A stretch of 64,000 nt of DNA, taken from contig OV277861.1 of NCBI GenBank assembly GCA_922989275.2, forward strand, positions 52,553,623-52,617,622. Direction: 5' to 3'. Origin of the DNA: Gari tellinella. Lineage: Eukaryota > Mollusca > Bivalvia > Cardiida > Psammobiidae. Positions 51,795 through 62,799 of this stretch are shown piece by piece. The notes under the pieces were generated by a model that was not told the DNA's origin, searched no databases, and saw nothing but the letters and a program-made list of their open reading frames with translations. The translations under genes were made by a program, and so were the position numbers. The number at the start of each line of letters is the position of its first letter. Position 1 is the first letter of the stretch.

Positions 51795-52354
51795 CACTCA
51801 GTGCAAAAAGAAACGCACATCGTGCTCATGCGCAGATTAAGAATCTTTTTTGAAGAAAAATTAAACTACTAATACCATATCTCAAGATTGATTTAATTCT
51901 GTAACAAGTTCAGAAACAAAAAACTCAAAATCAGTGTGCTGCTTTTTAACCCTTTCACTCTAAATGATGTCAAAAGCGCATTTGCAAACAGTTTGAATCC
52001 TGATCAGACGCCGCGTAACGCGGCGTCTGATCAGGATTCAAACTGTTTGTCACTCGTATCGATATGTTTTTATTCATACTACATTGGATCTTACTTTGAA
52101 ACAATCTTACAAACAACAAATTTGAAGCAGACGAAAATGAAACGGTGGAGGGGTAAAAATTTCACGATTATTTGGCAGCGAAAGAGAACTACAGCCTGTT
52201 TTAAACATCGCACCGATTTGTGCAGGTTGTGTTTTTCAATATTGATACACCAAGACAGAACTACTGACCTTAACGAAAAGATTAATTCACAAAAACGTTT
52301 CTTCTAAATACAAATAGTGTAATGAAAAATGTGCGTTTCTTTTTGCACTAAGTG
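51795..52354 (-). mobile_element. H8 element containing H5, full version
   Basis: Terminal repeats CACTCAGTGCAAAAAGAAAC and TTTTTGCACTAAGTG lie between TA. Its reverse complement is collinear with 47714-48147 through the H5 insertion (core A 51986-52050). The copy at 47714 lacks about 170 bp that are present here at 51855-51980. Confidence 0.82.
51950..52190 (+). mobile_element. H5 element nested in H8
   Basis: TTAA, then CCCTTTCACTCTAAATGATG; a perfect core A with CGCGTAACGCG tip; the right end GGCAGCGAAAGAG lacks a clean TTAA. Confidence 0.75.
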
Positions 52355-52654
52355 TATAATAAACTCAACAAAAGTTAAGGAATTCTCAGAAAACCTTGTA
52401 ACAAAAGAACACCAAAACAAACCATTATTTAATATTTATTTAATTAAATGCATGTCTTGGCTTGTCAAAAGTGTTCACTTTAGTTTGATATCACTTATAT
52501 CCTCGTTGTAGCACTGTGCCAAGTAACCTAGGGGTCAAAGCCATGTTTCACAAAATTAGTCAGATTTAGGGCTTTAGCGAGTTTAGCAAATTGGGTAATA
52601 GCTTTTGTTCCATGGTTCTCTGAGAGTTCCTTAATTTTGTGTGTGTACTGACGC

Positions 52655-52920
52655 TTAAAGACTTTTCCTCAGTCCATTGAAGGACCACCAGCCCATTGTT
52701 CTGGAGGTGTCAGTGTAACTGTCAAATCATGTGCAGCACAATCTCAGTTTACCTGGTGAGGTCCAGATTATACTCATGCTCTAGTGATTTCCAATGGTTA
52801 TTTCTAACCAAACTATCAAATATAAAGGTAGAGTCTCACACGAGAAGCTTCAATGGTTCTTTGCTAACGGTATGTCCACAAGATCCATGCTTGTCTGGCA
52901 AGGTGTTATGGCCAAAAGGT
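52655..52920 (+). repeat. H12-type arm (inverted partner of 54795-55055)
   Basis: TCCATTGAAGGACCACCAGC, GTGCAGCACAATCTCAGTTT, AACCAAACTATCAAATATAA and GCTTGTCTGGCAAGGTG are repeated in reverse complement at 54795-55055. 52921-53280 has no supported gene. Confidence 0.6.
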
Positions 52921-53282
52921 CGTCAGGAGATGTCTTTAAGCCGCATCGACTATATAAAGGCATTTTTATCTGATAGGTCTATGTTGTCTTATTTGAAACG
53001 TTGTACATGTAGTAGCGAAAGCTTAAATCAAAGATCTGAGCACTCCGCCATACCAAGTTGTCCCATTCAAAACATCCTCCGCAGTTTCTGTCCATAATTT
53101 CTAAAACTACCCAGAGAAATGGGCTATTCAGCATTACAAAAAAGGAATTACCTGTATATGTACTTTCTAACACCGTTATCATATCAGATTTCATCTTTTT
53201 ACCATTCAAATTAAAAATAATGCATCAGTATTTTATAAGGACCCGTCATGTGTAGCATTGAATTGCCTTGCTTTTGTGTAAA

Positions 53283-53435
53283 GTTTTTAGACGCCGCATA
53301 ACGCGGCGTCTGATCAGGATCAAAACTGTTTGACACTCATTTCAACATTTCTTAACTCAATTATACCTAAAATTTAAATTTAAGAGAAAAAGCAGACGAC
53401 AAATTTGTTAGAAACATATAACGTCCTGGCAATGA
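53283..53435 (+). mobile_element. H5 right half
   Basis: Starts within core A (TAGACGCCGCATAACGCGGCG) and runs through the H5 right arm (GACACTCATTTCAACATTTC; AAAGCAGACGAC; CCTGGCAATGAACGG). 53436-53950 holds nothing that I recognise. Confidence 0.62.
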
Positions 53436-53956
53436 ACGGATTCACCAGTATTTGGAGTGGTGGGTCGATTCTCTCTTTCAACTACATGTATTGTTGTTAC
53501 CGGAGGAAGGCACAATATAATATTAACAATCGATTGAAATAACTATAGGTGTAGACCGCATACATGTACCTGTAATATATGCGCCCAGGAGCAGATCCGC
53601 TTTCGAGTCGAAGGGGGTTGGGGAATCCGGACATGTAATTATAGTTTAAAGCGGACCATCTACATGCAATATAATTGTTTATATATTTGACTCAATAGTA
53701 TTGACAGTCAGTATAAGTTTTGGCCCTCAACTGCACTATCATCAATACTCTGTTGGTTTCTGCTTCGATAATCATTGTCAATATCAATATAGAAATATGC
53801 AAAAATGAAATATTGATCAGGACAATTGATAAGGAAAGACACACATCAATATCCTTAATGACAGAGTGTCAGTAAATATTTGAGCTCTCTGATTTCTTTC
53901 CATGCATTGACTATGTCCCAGTACCGCCCATCCACTATCAATAATACAGCTGTCAA

Positions 53957-54235
53957 TATAGTGCCCCCTCTCTACAACAACACCCAATGGGAGACAACGC
54001 TTGTGTCTTTTGTTAAGAGGGAGTTTTTATAGAGAGGGAATTGACTATTTGCAATCAGCTTGAATCCAGATCAGACGCCGCGTAACGCGGCGTCTGATCT
54101 GGATTCAAGTTGTTTGTTACTGATCATCATGTTTCTTTATGTCAAAATGTCAATTTTGTGAGTTTGAGAAAAAACAGTGGACGACAACTTTAAGGAGACG
54201 ATCTTGGAGCGGTGAAAAGGGGGGACATAATTGTA
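53957..54235 (+). mobile_element. H6 element, right end truncated
   Basis: GTGCCCCCTCTCTACAACAA, CACCCAATGGGAGACAAC and GAGGGAATTGACTATTTGC lead into a perfect core A (54050-54120, CGCGTAACGCG tip). It ends near TTGTTTGGGGAACGC. Confidence 0.7.
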
Positions 54236-54299
54236 TTGTTTGGGGAACGCTATATGAACCGCTTAACACAGCATGTAACGCAGTTATAGTGATATGAAT

Positions 54300-54600
54300 G
54301 AGGACGTATATTTGTAAAATATTTGATTTGTTATGATTTTACGTCGCTTTTAACAGTATTTCAGTCATATCGCGACGTCCAGCTAATTACAGGTGGAGGA
54401 AGACCACAATAGCTCTTTATGTACTGTTTCAGACACAAATCGGCAACTGGGTAGAACCACCGACCTTCCGCCAGCTGGAAGGCTTCCCCACATGAAAAGT
54501 CCGAACGACCCTACTGAGATTCGAACTCATAGCGGTGAGGAGCTTAGTGATGTAAGTCACAGTGACTATACCATTAGGCCACGGAGGCCCCTGTTTGTAA
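54300..54600 (-). mobile_element. tRNA-derived SINE with a CORE/META-like central domain
   Basis: On the minus strand a tRNA-like head (GGCCTCCGTGGCCTAATGGT A box; GAGTTCGAATCTCAGTAGGG B box) is followed by GGTCGGTGGTTCTACCCAG, TGGTCTTCCTCCACC and GTCGCGATATGACTG, then AAAGCGACGTAAAATC. This order matches conserved-domain SINEs of invertebrates; I cannot decide which superfamily (CORE, META or related). Confidence 0.7.
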
Positions 54601-54794
54601 AAGAAAAAATTCAAGCTTGCATATCTAAAACTGTCAGGAAATATAAAAGAATTTGTGATAGAGTCAGCGCATTGGAAACGTGGCATCTGATCTGATGCTA
54701 CATTATTTGCCGTATTAAAACATTTTTCTACCGTTCAGTGAGGTGGTATTGTGGATTTTAATTAAAGACATCCCTAGATGACCTTTCGATCATA

Positions 54795-55440
54795 ACGCCT
54801 TGCCAGACAATTTCCTTGCAAAAATCACGGATCTTATGGACATGTCGCTAGCAAAGAATCATTGAAGCTTCTCGTGTGAGACTCTACCTTAATATTTGAT
54901 AGTTTGGTTAGAAATATTTGAAAATCACTAGAACATGAGTATAATCTGGACTTCACCAGGTAAACTGAGATTGTGCTGCACATGCTTTGACAGTTACATT
55001 GACACCTCCAGAACAATCGGGGGACTCCCTCAATGGACTAAGGAAAAGTCTTTAAAGACTTTTCCTCAATCCATTGAGGGACCACCAGCCCATTGTCTGG
55101 ATCGGTGTGAAAGTAACGCTTAAACAGTAGCAAAGTGTGCCAAGCCAATGTCACAAATCTCAAGTTGTATAGAGAGGCCCTTACATAATCACACTCAATG
55201 GGCTTTTCCATGGGTTTTACTGACCAAACTATCAAATATAAGGCGCGGGCCTCACATGAAACGCCTGGCTGATTCAAGGTAATACAGATATGGGCAAAAA
55301 TCATGATTTAAGCAAGGAAACTGCCCCAGTAGGGATTATCACCGAAAGTAGGTCAGGAAAAGTCTTTAACTTGTTTTAAAGACATTAAGCCAGTCCTTTC
55401 ATTGATTCCCCCCTCATTGTTCTCACTAGGTTCAATGGTG
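54795..55440. repeat. H12 dispersed repeat, head-to-head copies
   Basis: 54795-55055 is the reverse complement of 52655-52920. At 55022-55088 two copies meet as a palindrome (CCTCAATGGACTAAGGAAAAG, TCTTTAAAGA, CTTTTCCTCAATCCATTGAG). The second copy continues to 55440 (CCAAACTATCAAATATAAGG, GGGCCTCACATGAAACGCC, TATCACCGAAAGTAGGTCA). 55441-55840 holds nothing that I recognise. Confidence 0.6.
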
Positions 55441-55847
55441 GTAGATGTAAACATTTGTATCGAGAGTGGTTAATTACCTATTAATAAAGTTCTACAGAGT
55501 TTTTGTGTGGAAATTTTGTATCAATGTGAATGTGAAACAAGGTACTGTTGAATCGCTATAGAACTGAAATTGTGAAATTGAAATTGGTTGACTTTGTAGC
55601 AGTATACATGTTTGTATGGACCTGCTGTTACTATTTATAGTAACAGGTGTATACTTATACTTTCGTGATTAGTGGTCACGCCACTTGAAGAGCCTACATT
55701 GTCAAAGTTTCGTCACGCATGAGTGCACACAGTGAATGTCAATTGGCTTTCTAAAAGTAATTGTCTAACGGTATATTGTGACTACCTATTGTGACTTAGA
55801 TAATATAATAGATAATAATAATAGATAATAAAAATAGATAATAAACT

Positions 55848-56292
55848 TAGAGTAATAGATGTTTTCAAGCAAAACTGGTTTAACAGTATAACTAACTGTA
55901 GAACATTATCTACCTATCGATGCATTAAATATACATTTGGATTTGAAGAATACTTGGACGTCTTGCCATGTAAATTGCGTATTTCATTAACAAGACTACG
56001 ACTGTCCTCTCATACTTTACGCATAGAAACAGGCAGATATAGTCAAAACAGGACTGAAAGAGAATTTCGTTTCTGCACTTTGTGTAATAAAAGAGATATA
56101 GAAGACGAGTATCATTTTATGATAATATGCCCAGTTTTTAACACGTTGAGGAAAAAACATTAAAGTTTATTATTATAGACGTCCAAGTATGTTTAAATTC
56201 ACGGAATTGATGGCCTCGGTAAACAAAAGTGATGTGTTTAATCTGAGTAATTACATTAACGAAGCTATGTCGCTCAGAAGCTCTCTACTGTA
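55848..56292 (+). pseudogene. LINE ORF2 C-terminal fragment (LINE-A relative)
   Basis: The frame encodes LRISLTRLRLSSHTLRIETG, FRFCTLCNKRDIEDEYHFMI and CPVFNTLRKKH, collinear with the LINE-A C terminus (TKLRVSSHRLAVETG; CRTCSVLEDEFHFVLEC). A one-base shift near 56150 moves the reading frame to YYYRRPSMFKFTELM and ends SLRSSLL with a stop at about 56290. It is diverged from LINE-A by roughly half of its residues, so it is another family. Confidence 0.75.
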
Positions 56293-56431
56293 AATAAACC
56301 GTAATTTTGTGATACATATTGCTTTGTAGAATTGATATAATCGTCTTCTGTTTATGTAAATGTCATCGGCGAATATTCATACAGCATTCTTAAACTCGCT
56401 CATCCATGAATATGCAAATTAACAAGATACA

Positions 56432-56520
56432 TGTAGTGCTTAAAGCGGGAGGGAAGTGAAGCAGAAGGCTATTTTTTAGCTTTCGACTTTACTTGCATTT
56501 CGATTTTAGTTGCCGCTTAT
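56432..56520. repeat. Degenerate core B-type hairpin
   Basis: GCTTAAAGCGGGAGGGAAGTG, AAGCAGAAGGCT, AGCTTTCGACTTTACTTGC. Confidence 0.35.
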
Positions 56521-56729
56521 TTCCAACACAATAATTGAACATTTATATTTTGAGAATTAAGGTTAGTTTGTATTTAAATCTAAATTATATAGGGATATCT
56601 AAAATAAACTATTGCAATATGACAGGCAGTGCATACCCTGATCAGACGGCTTCTTCCTGTAGAAGTGTGCTCTTTACAGGTACACAGATCGTGAAAGACG
56701 AATTTCACGGTGACTATTGATTGATGAAT

Positions 56730-56975
56730 TAACCCTTTCATTGCTGTTATCATGTATTATAACGTCATAACGCTCTGCCAAATATCGCCAGTTCGCAAAC
56801 ATGATGTCTGCTTTTCTAAATCCTAAAACAATTAGGCAGTTTGACACAATAACAACTTTTGTAAGTGTCGGTTGATTTGGATCCTGACCAGACGCCATAT
56901 TATGCGATGTCTGATCTGGAGCCAAACTTTGTTCAAATGCATATGATAGTGATGCTGATGTTAGCAATGAAGGGG
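56730..56975. mobile_element. H5-like element, diverged
   Basis: AACCCTTTCATTGCTGTTATC and GATGTTAGCAATGAAGGGG are inverted ends. Core A is eroded (56870-56940: GATTTGGATCCTGACCAGACGCC, GATGTCTGATCTGGAGCC). TTAA is present only on the left. Confidence 0.6.
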
Positions 56976-57099
56976 TGATAATGTGTTCAGTTTGTAATAG
57001 TAGTATTGATGACAATAGTCCTAGTTGTAAAACTTGCAATGCAACACTCATAGGTGTATGTTTTCATTTACTTAACTGTGTCTCTTTGCATGATACATA

Positions 57100-57616
57100 C
57101 TGTGTAAGTATGCGTATGTGCACATACATATGTGGATATATGTGTAAATAGAAAGGTTATAGAAGCCAATCGTCCTTTTTTACATGCATATATTGTGCAA
57201 TTTATATAATGAATATATTATATTCGATCTTCTGTATGGACCACATGGTTGCATAGGCATATTTATACACATATGTGTTACTATATATATATGGGTGAAT
57301 ATGCGTTGCAATAATGTGATTTATGTGTATATGGATGTTTTATTGAAGTCCATCCTCCGTTAAATACATTCATTTACTGTATTACAACAATTCTTTTGTT
57401 TCATGCGTGCATTTCTGCATATAAAACTCTTTCCGAAAAAAGTAAAAAAATTAATAAGCAAATTCATATACGCTTCATGTTTTTTGTTAATAATGAGGTT
57501 ACGATATGCAGAGATGTCCACACTATGATTTATCACTTTCTAATATTGTTAACTGATTGTGGAATGACGAGAAACTGTAAAGTTTAAGTCAATAAAGAAT
57601 TCTGTCTGTCTGTCTG
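57100..57616 (+). mobile_element. Probable 3' end of a non-LTR element with a (TCTG)n tail
   Basis: AT-rich sequence ending AATAAAGAATTCTGTCTGTC, i.e. a polyadenylation-like signal followed by TCTG repeats (57601-57616). LINE-C starts immediately after, so two elements may be joined head to tail. The 5' limit is arbitrary. Confidence 0.45.
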
Positions 57617-57637
57617 TGACTGCGTTCGATGATAATC

Positions 57638-58519
57638 ATGGCTACAAACGGATCGCAAGACAGTGTAACGGAGGCGGCACACTATGTAGACTCCATCATG
57701 TCATCTCAGATTATTTCTAAGGTTGCAACTCCCTGCGTTAGTAGCCGTAAACGTCATCTCTCTGTATCCGGCACATGTGACACATCATCCAAGAAGGCCA
57801 GAAATAGTAACTCCCCAGACTCCCCAGATATACAGATTGACCGTCCTCCTCTGAAAGCAAGGCGCAATTTGTACAAAACTGACCCTGAGCCTGCGCCCCG
57901 GAACATTGTAGTGGACCGTGCAGACGTGCATGTCAGCGCTACCCCAACTCTTCAACACATGTTCGATAAACTATCGGCGGACGTGAACATGATGTACATG
58001 TCTTTGAATGAGCGTTTTGATGAGTTACAGTCTACTTTAGAGTCTCGTATTGCCAACAAAGTGTCTCAATTGCTTGATAAGCGCATAAATAGTGAACTCA
58101 GCAAAATTAAACGTGATGTGGACAATAAAATGGACTCAAATTTTGAATCGTTTAAGGAGACTATAAAAGCTGAGCTGACTGTCGATCTGGCTGATATTCA
58201 GAAGCAGCTGAAATCGTTATCCTCGGCGTCAACGGACATGCATGTTGATGCGCCTCAGTTATCCGATGACAGGTCATTGAACATAGTAATTCGTAACCTG
58301 CCGGAGAGCGCAAGTGAAAGTACCCAGGCTAAGGTCGACAGTTTGATTAAAGGGGGTTAAAGCTGTCCCATATAACAGTGTGTAAGGCTGACCGTAAGAA
58401 GTCATACAGTGATGCTAAACCTGGCGTTGTCATAGCAACCTTAAAATGCAACAGTGACAAAAAAGCGGTTATGAGGGCTAAGGCACAGCTTAAGAATAGC
58501 CGTCAATACTCAAGAGTAT
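57638..58519 (+). pseudogene. LINE-C ORF1, N-terminal and RRM part
   Basis: From MATNGSQDS the protein has a Ser-rich, basic N terminus with a KR-type stretch, a coiled-coil segment at about 105-200 (FDKLSADVNMM; LDKRINSELSKIKRDVDNK) and an RRM-like domain beginning LNIVIRNLPES. A run of five G at 58352-58356, where six would keep the frame, creates an early stop (KGG then TAA). The other frame then continues with CKADRKK, KPGVVIATLK and AKAQLKNSRQYSRV up to the insertion at 58517. An upstream in-frame ATG at 57629 is also possible. Confidence 0.8.
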
Positions 58520-58703
58520 TAATTTCACGCGTTTCGCTAGTATAGCGTGAAATATTTGTCTTTAGCGGTACGTGTCCGTATAATATAGTGGTTACTGTAG
58601 GTCACTGGCAGTCGGTTTGTTAGCGCACGTGATTCTCGTGCGTGTATTAGGGACTGCCCAGTGGCTAGTTCATTCTACCTGACGACGCAGAGCAAGCAAC
58701 ATT
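58517..58703 (+). repeat. Split direct repeat A1
   Basis: Starts TATTAATTTCACGCGTTTCG, has internal short palindromes (TTTCACGCGTTTCGC.. / ..GCGTGAAA; CGCACGTGATTCTCGTGCG) and ends AGCAAGCAACATT. The same 187 bp occur at 62613-62799. Confidence 0.9.
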
Positions 58704-58760
58704 GAGTTTCGTTAACACACACAAGAAGATTTTAGCACGCGGTCAGCAAGAACGTCGGCC

Positions 58761-61448
58761 ATGTCGGAAAATGAGATGTTGTCTAGGCTGGAGCAACTTA
58801 TGTCTACGAAATTTGAGGCTTTCGAGCAGCGAGTTTTAAGCTCTCAACGACAGCTTACTCAGTCTGAACTCACAAAGATACAGGATAGAGTTCAGCCTAC
58901 GGAGAGTTACAGTTTTCGAAAAAGGGGTAATGGCGAACAGCACAAGGTCAACTCCCAAGTTTTGGACCATATGAGAGCTGCGGGCGGCCATATGACAGAT
59001 GCCATAGATACTGGATCCTGGGACTCTGTTCATTCTGCCAAACAGAGCATTTCTGAAGGTATGGACTTATTGACACATAGACAGAAACTTATTAAGTTAG
59101 CAGACTCTTCCGAAAGTGGTTGGAAGGTTGTGGAAGAATACGAAGCACATCCTTTGGCAGAAGACTCTGATGATGAGAAGAAGATTTATCGGGCACAAGT
59201 AAAGGCTAGTCGTAAGGTGCAACAGGAAAAGAAGGCTCGAGCAAGACGTTTTATCCCCTACTCCATGGCAAGGGCACCGCCATCTACGCAGACAGCATCG
59301 TACCAGGGATTCGAACAGCCTAGCCAGAAGTCCATCAACCCAAGGAGACCAGGGCTTTGTTTCCGGTGCGGACGCCCAGGGCATTGGCGTTTGGAGTGTC
59401 AAGCTATGACGTCAGAGGCGAGTTCTGTAGCAGTACACAAGGATAAGCAGATAAGTAGCTTATTAGTTTGTACATGTAGTTCTTTAAAGAGCAAAGTATC
59501 AGAACACAAAGACGTAGATCCAGTTACACCAGTTGGTAAGTTAAAAACTCATTTAGGTCATTGGAAGGAAGCGGGGGCAAACGAATACATATTAGATGTG
59601 GTAAGTCAGGGTTATAAGATCCCGTTTAAAGTATTGCCTGAAAAGGTTATTTTAAAAAATAACAAATCGGCCAGAGATAATCCTGATTTTGTGTCAAAGG
59701 AAATTGAAAAGTTAGTTGAAAAGGGTTGTATTTCTCAAGTTGACCAGGCGCCTCATGTTGTCAATCCATTGACAGTTGCTCATGGTAAATCCGGGAAACA
59801 AAGGTTAGTTTTGGACTGTCGTCATGTAAATGTCGAATTATTCAAGTTTAAATGTTGTTTTGAAGACCACTCGGTTGCTAAGCAGATGTTTAAGCAAGGG
59901 GATTTCATGTTTTGTTTTGACATTAGAAGCGCATACCATCATATTATGATTTATCCAGAGCATAGGCAATTTCTTGGGTTTGCGTGGGATTTGAACGGTA
60001 AGACCACGTTTTATGTTTTTCATGTTTTACCGTTTGGTTTGTCGACAGCAGGTTATATCTTTACTAAGTTACTCAGGGTAATCGTTAAAAAATGGAGGGC
60101 TCGTGGGTTACGCGTAGTTGTTTTCCTTGACGATGGGTTAGGGGGTTCAGATTCGTACCAGACTGCTTTAGAGGCGTCTGTTTACGTACATGTAGATTTG
60201 GCAAATTTTGGTTTTATAATTGCTGAAGACAAATGCACGTGGGTTCCATGCCAGGTCTTAACTTGGTTAGGATATTTTTGGAACATGCGAGATGGTTATT
60301 TCGCTTTAACCGAGGAACGCTTAAAGAAACTGGAGAAAAGTTTAGATCTCTTACTCTGTGGTTTACGTAGGGGTAACACAATTTTTCCTGTTAAAAGGAT
60401 TGCAGGTTTGGTTGGTCAGTTAATTTCCATGCAGAGTGTTGTCGGACAAGAGGTAAGATTGAGGACAAGATCGCTCTACCAGTGCGTACTCAGTCGAGCT
60501 AGTTGGGAGGCTCCTGTTATGTTAAGTTCACAGGCTCTAGATGAGATAGAGTTCTGGTCTTTGAATATCAGATCACTGAACACAGCAAACATAAATTCTG
60601 ATCAGGTGAATGCAAACTCAAACCTGGCAGTACAGCCAGTCGTCTTTTGTGACGCCAGTGGAGCTGGATTTGGGGGTTACATAGAAGGTAATGATAACAG
60701 TCAGGTCATAGGTTGTTGGTCTGAGTCCGAATGTGGACAGAGCTCTACTTGGCGAGAACTCGAAGCTGTTCACAGGGTTCTGAAGAGTAATTTGAGTAGC
60801 CTGGAAGGGCAGAGTGTTTCTTTGTATACAGATAACAAGAATGCGGCCAGCATTTTGAAAATTGGTAGCAGAAAGAGTAGTTTACAGAATATTGCTGTAA
60901 GTGTTAATGATGCATGCAGACAGAAAAGTATCAGGCTAGGGTCGACATGGATCCCAAGAGAGAACAATGTTGAGTCAGATTTTTTAAGCAGATGTACTGA
61001 CAGTGACGATTGGTCAATTAAATGCCATATTTTTGAAGAGTTAGATTATAAATGGGGTCAACACACGTGCGATATGTTTGCATGTAGTTACAATAAGAAA
61101 TGCAAAAAGTTCTATTCAAAGTACTGGTGTCCGGGCACAGCGGGCCTTGACGCTTTTTCTTGAGACTGGCAGGGAGAAAACGGTTGGTTGGTACCACCTC
61201 CACGTTTGGTGCTGAAATGTTTAAGAAAGATTTCAGTAGAAAAATGTAAATGCACTTTATTAGTGCCTGTCTGGAAATCGGCTCCTTTTTGGCCAGTCAT
61301 ATTTCCGGACAGTCACAATAAAGCTGATTTTGTCAGTGACGTAGTTGAATTTAAGCCGGGATCCCTCGTGGTAAGGGGTAGAGGCCGAAATGGAATTTTT
61401 GACGGTAGGCCGCTTAAATTTGGGTTTATGGCATTGCGATTTCAGTAA
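58761..61448 (+). CDS. Gag-like / reverse transcriptase / RNase H polyprotein of the DIRS-order element
   Basis: The start is ATG 58761. The N-terminal 200 residues are helical and charged (Gag-like). A CCHC zinc knuckle, CFRCGRPGHWRLEC, lies near 200-213. The reverse transcriptase covers about 295-520 with QRLVLDCRHVN, CFDIRSAYHHI, FHVLPFGLSTAGYIF and the catalytic VFLDDG near 455. RNase H at about 640-770 shows FCDASGAGFGG, WRELEAVH, LYTDNKNA and ESDFLSR, supplying the D-E-D-D set. At residue 801 an in-frame TGA (61161-61163) interrupts GLDAFS/DWQGENGWLVPP. The same frame then continues as the conserved tail to TAA at 61446-61448. The TGA may be a mutation, a sequencing error or a readthrough codon. 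Confidence 0.88.
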
Positions 61449-61452
61449 TTTG

Positions 61453-62483
61453 ATGATAATATTTTATTCTGCAGCCTTGAGTATCAGGAGTGCCATAGAT
61501 GAGGAGGTCAAAAAGAGCAGCGTCGATGTGTCCAAGTTTGGAGATTTAACTTATAAAATGGCGGATTTTCTGGTCGCAGCTAAAAGAAAAGCACAAACGT
61601 TAAATACATCAGTTATTTTAGGAAGTGGGAGCAGTTTATCTTGTCAAAAGGTGGTTCAGCTATCCCTGCTTCACCTATCCACGTCGCACTTTACCTAACA
61701 GACATCATGGATACAGGCGTTTCCAGCTCGGTAATATCTTCAACTGTGTATAGTATGAAGTGGGCCCATTCGTTACGTAATTTGCCTGATCCTACAGACA
61801 ATTCATTTGTGAAAAATTTACTTGAAGCAGCAAAACGTAAGTTAAGCAAACCGGTTTGCAAAAAGGAACCTATATCCAAAGATACTTTAATTTCACTTTG
61901 TGAAAAGAACGCTTGCAGTTCTGATGTGTTGGTAATTCGTGATTTGTGCATGATATTAATGGCTTTCTCAGGGTTTTTAAGGTTTGATGAACTTATTAAT
62001 ATACGCTGCTGTGATATAAAGTTTGCCAGTGATCATTTTTCCATATACATTAGAAAAAGCAAAACTGATCAGTATCGACAAGGTAATGAAGTTGTTATTT
62101 CAAAAGGCATGTCATCAGCTTGTCCATACGTTATGTTACAGCGTTATATTGATGTTGCAAAAATCAATATTTTAGATGATGTATTTTTGTTTAGACCCTG
62201 CTATCGCTCAAAAGAGATATGTAGTCTTATTCACAAAAATAAGCCTCTCAGTTATACGCGTGCTAGAGAAAGTTTGCTCAAACGTTTGAGAGAAGTTGTT
62301 GGGGACTCGAACATAGGTCTACACTCTTTAAGGTCAGGGGGCGCAACAGCCGCCGCAAATGCTGGCGTAAATGATCGCTGCTGGAAGAGGCATGGTCGAT
62401 GGAAAGGCGAGAATAGCAAAGATGGCTATGTCGAAGACTCCTTGGAGAGGAGACTTGGTGTAACGAAATCTTTAAATCTTTAA
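61453..62483 (+). pseudogene. Tyrosine recombinase of the DIRS-order element (one frameshift)
   Basis: The ATG at 61453 lies four bases after the polymerase stop. The N-terminal core-binding part (ALSIRSAIDEEV; YKMADFLVAAKRKAQT) runs until a one-base frame change at about 61620-61640. The catalytic domain continues to 62483: GFLRFDELINIRCCDI (first Arg), a Lys-containing SKTDQYRQG turn, HSLRSGG (H-x-x-R), GRWK and the nucleophile in DGYVE. These are the R...K...HxxR...W...Y set of tyrosine recombinases. The enzyme would integrate the circular cDNA. The frameshift probably inactivates this copy. Confidence 0.86.
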
Positions 62484-62549
62484 GCTTTGCTTAGTTTTCA
62501 TAATGTACACATTTTTTCTGCCATTGTCAAGCCCGTTCTTTTCGTATTC

Positions 62550-62799
62550 TAAACCGCTCGTCTGGTATTGCATTTACTCTTGAGTTGTTTTATTCTTTAG
62601 TTAAGCAGAGACTATTAATTTCACGCGTTTCGCTAGTATAGCGTGAAATATTTGTCTTTAGCGGTACGTGTCCGTATAATATAGTGGTTACTGTAGGTCA
62701 CTGGCAGTCGGTTTGTTAGCGCACGTGATTCTCGTGCGTGTATTAGGGACTGCCCAGTGGCTAGTTCATTCTACCTGACGACGCAGAGCAAGCAACATT
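62550..62799 (+). repeat. Joined internal repeats B1 and A2
   Basis: B1 (TAAACCGCTCGTCTGGTATT to GCAGAGACTAT) runs directly into A2 through a shared TAT at 62613-62615. This B1-A2 junction reproduces the circle junction expected between the right and left ends. Confidence 0.88.

Noticed and set aside
67..54120. CRISPR-like array or bacterial attachment sites suggested by many repeated palindromes
   Set aside because: Spacing is irregular, repeats lie in both orientations inside transposon termini, and the sequence is clearly eukaryotic (LINEs, SINEs, DIRS-order element).
56976..57148. A Cys-rich frame resembling a zinc finger (CSVCNSS...CKTCNA)
   Set aside because: It starts at the border of an H5-like element, is short, has no conserved partner in the window and lies in probable LINE 3' sequence; the cysteine spacing alone is not enough.
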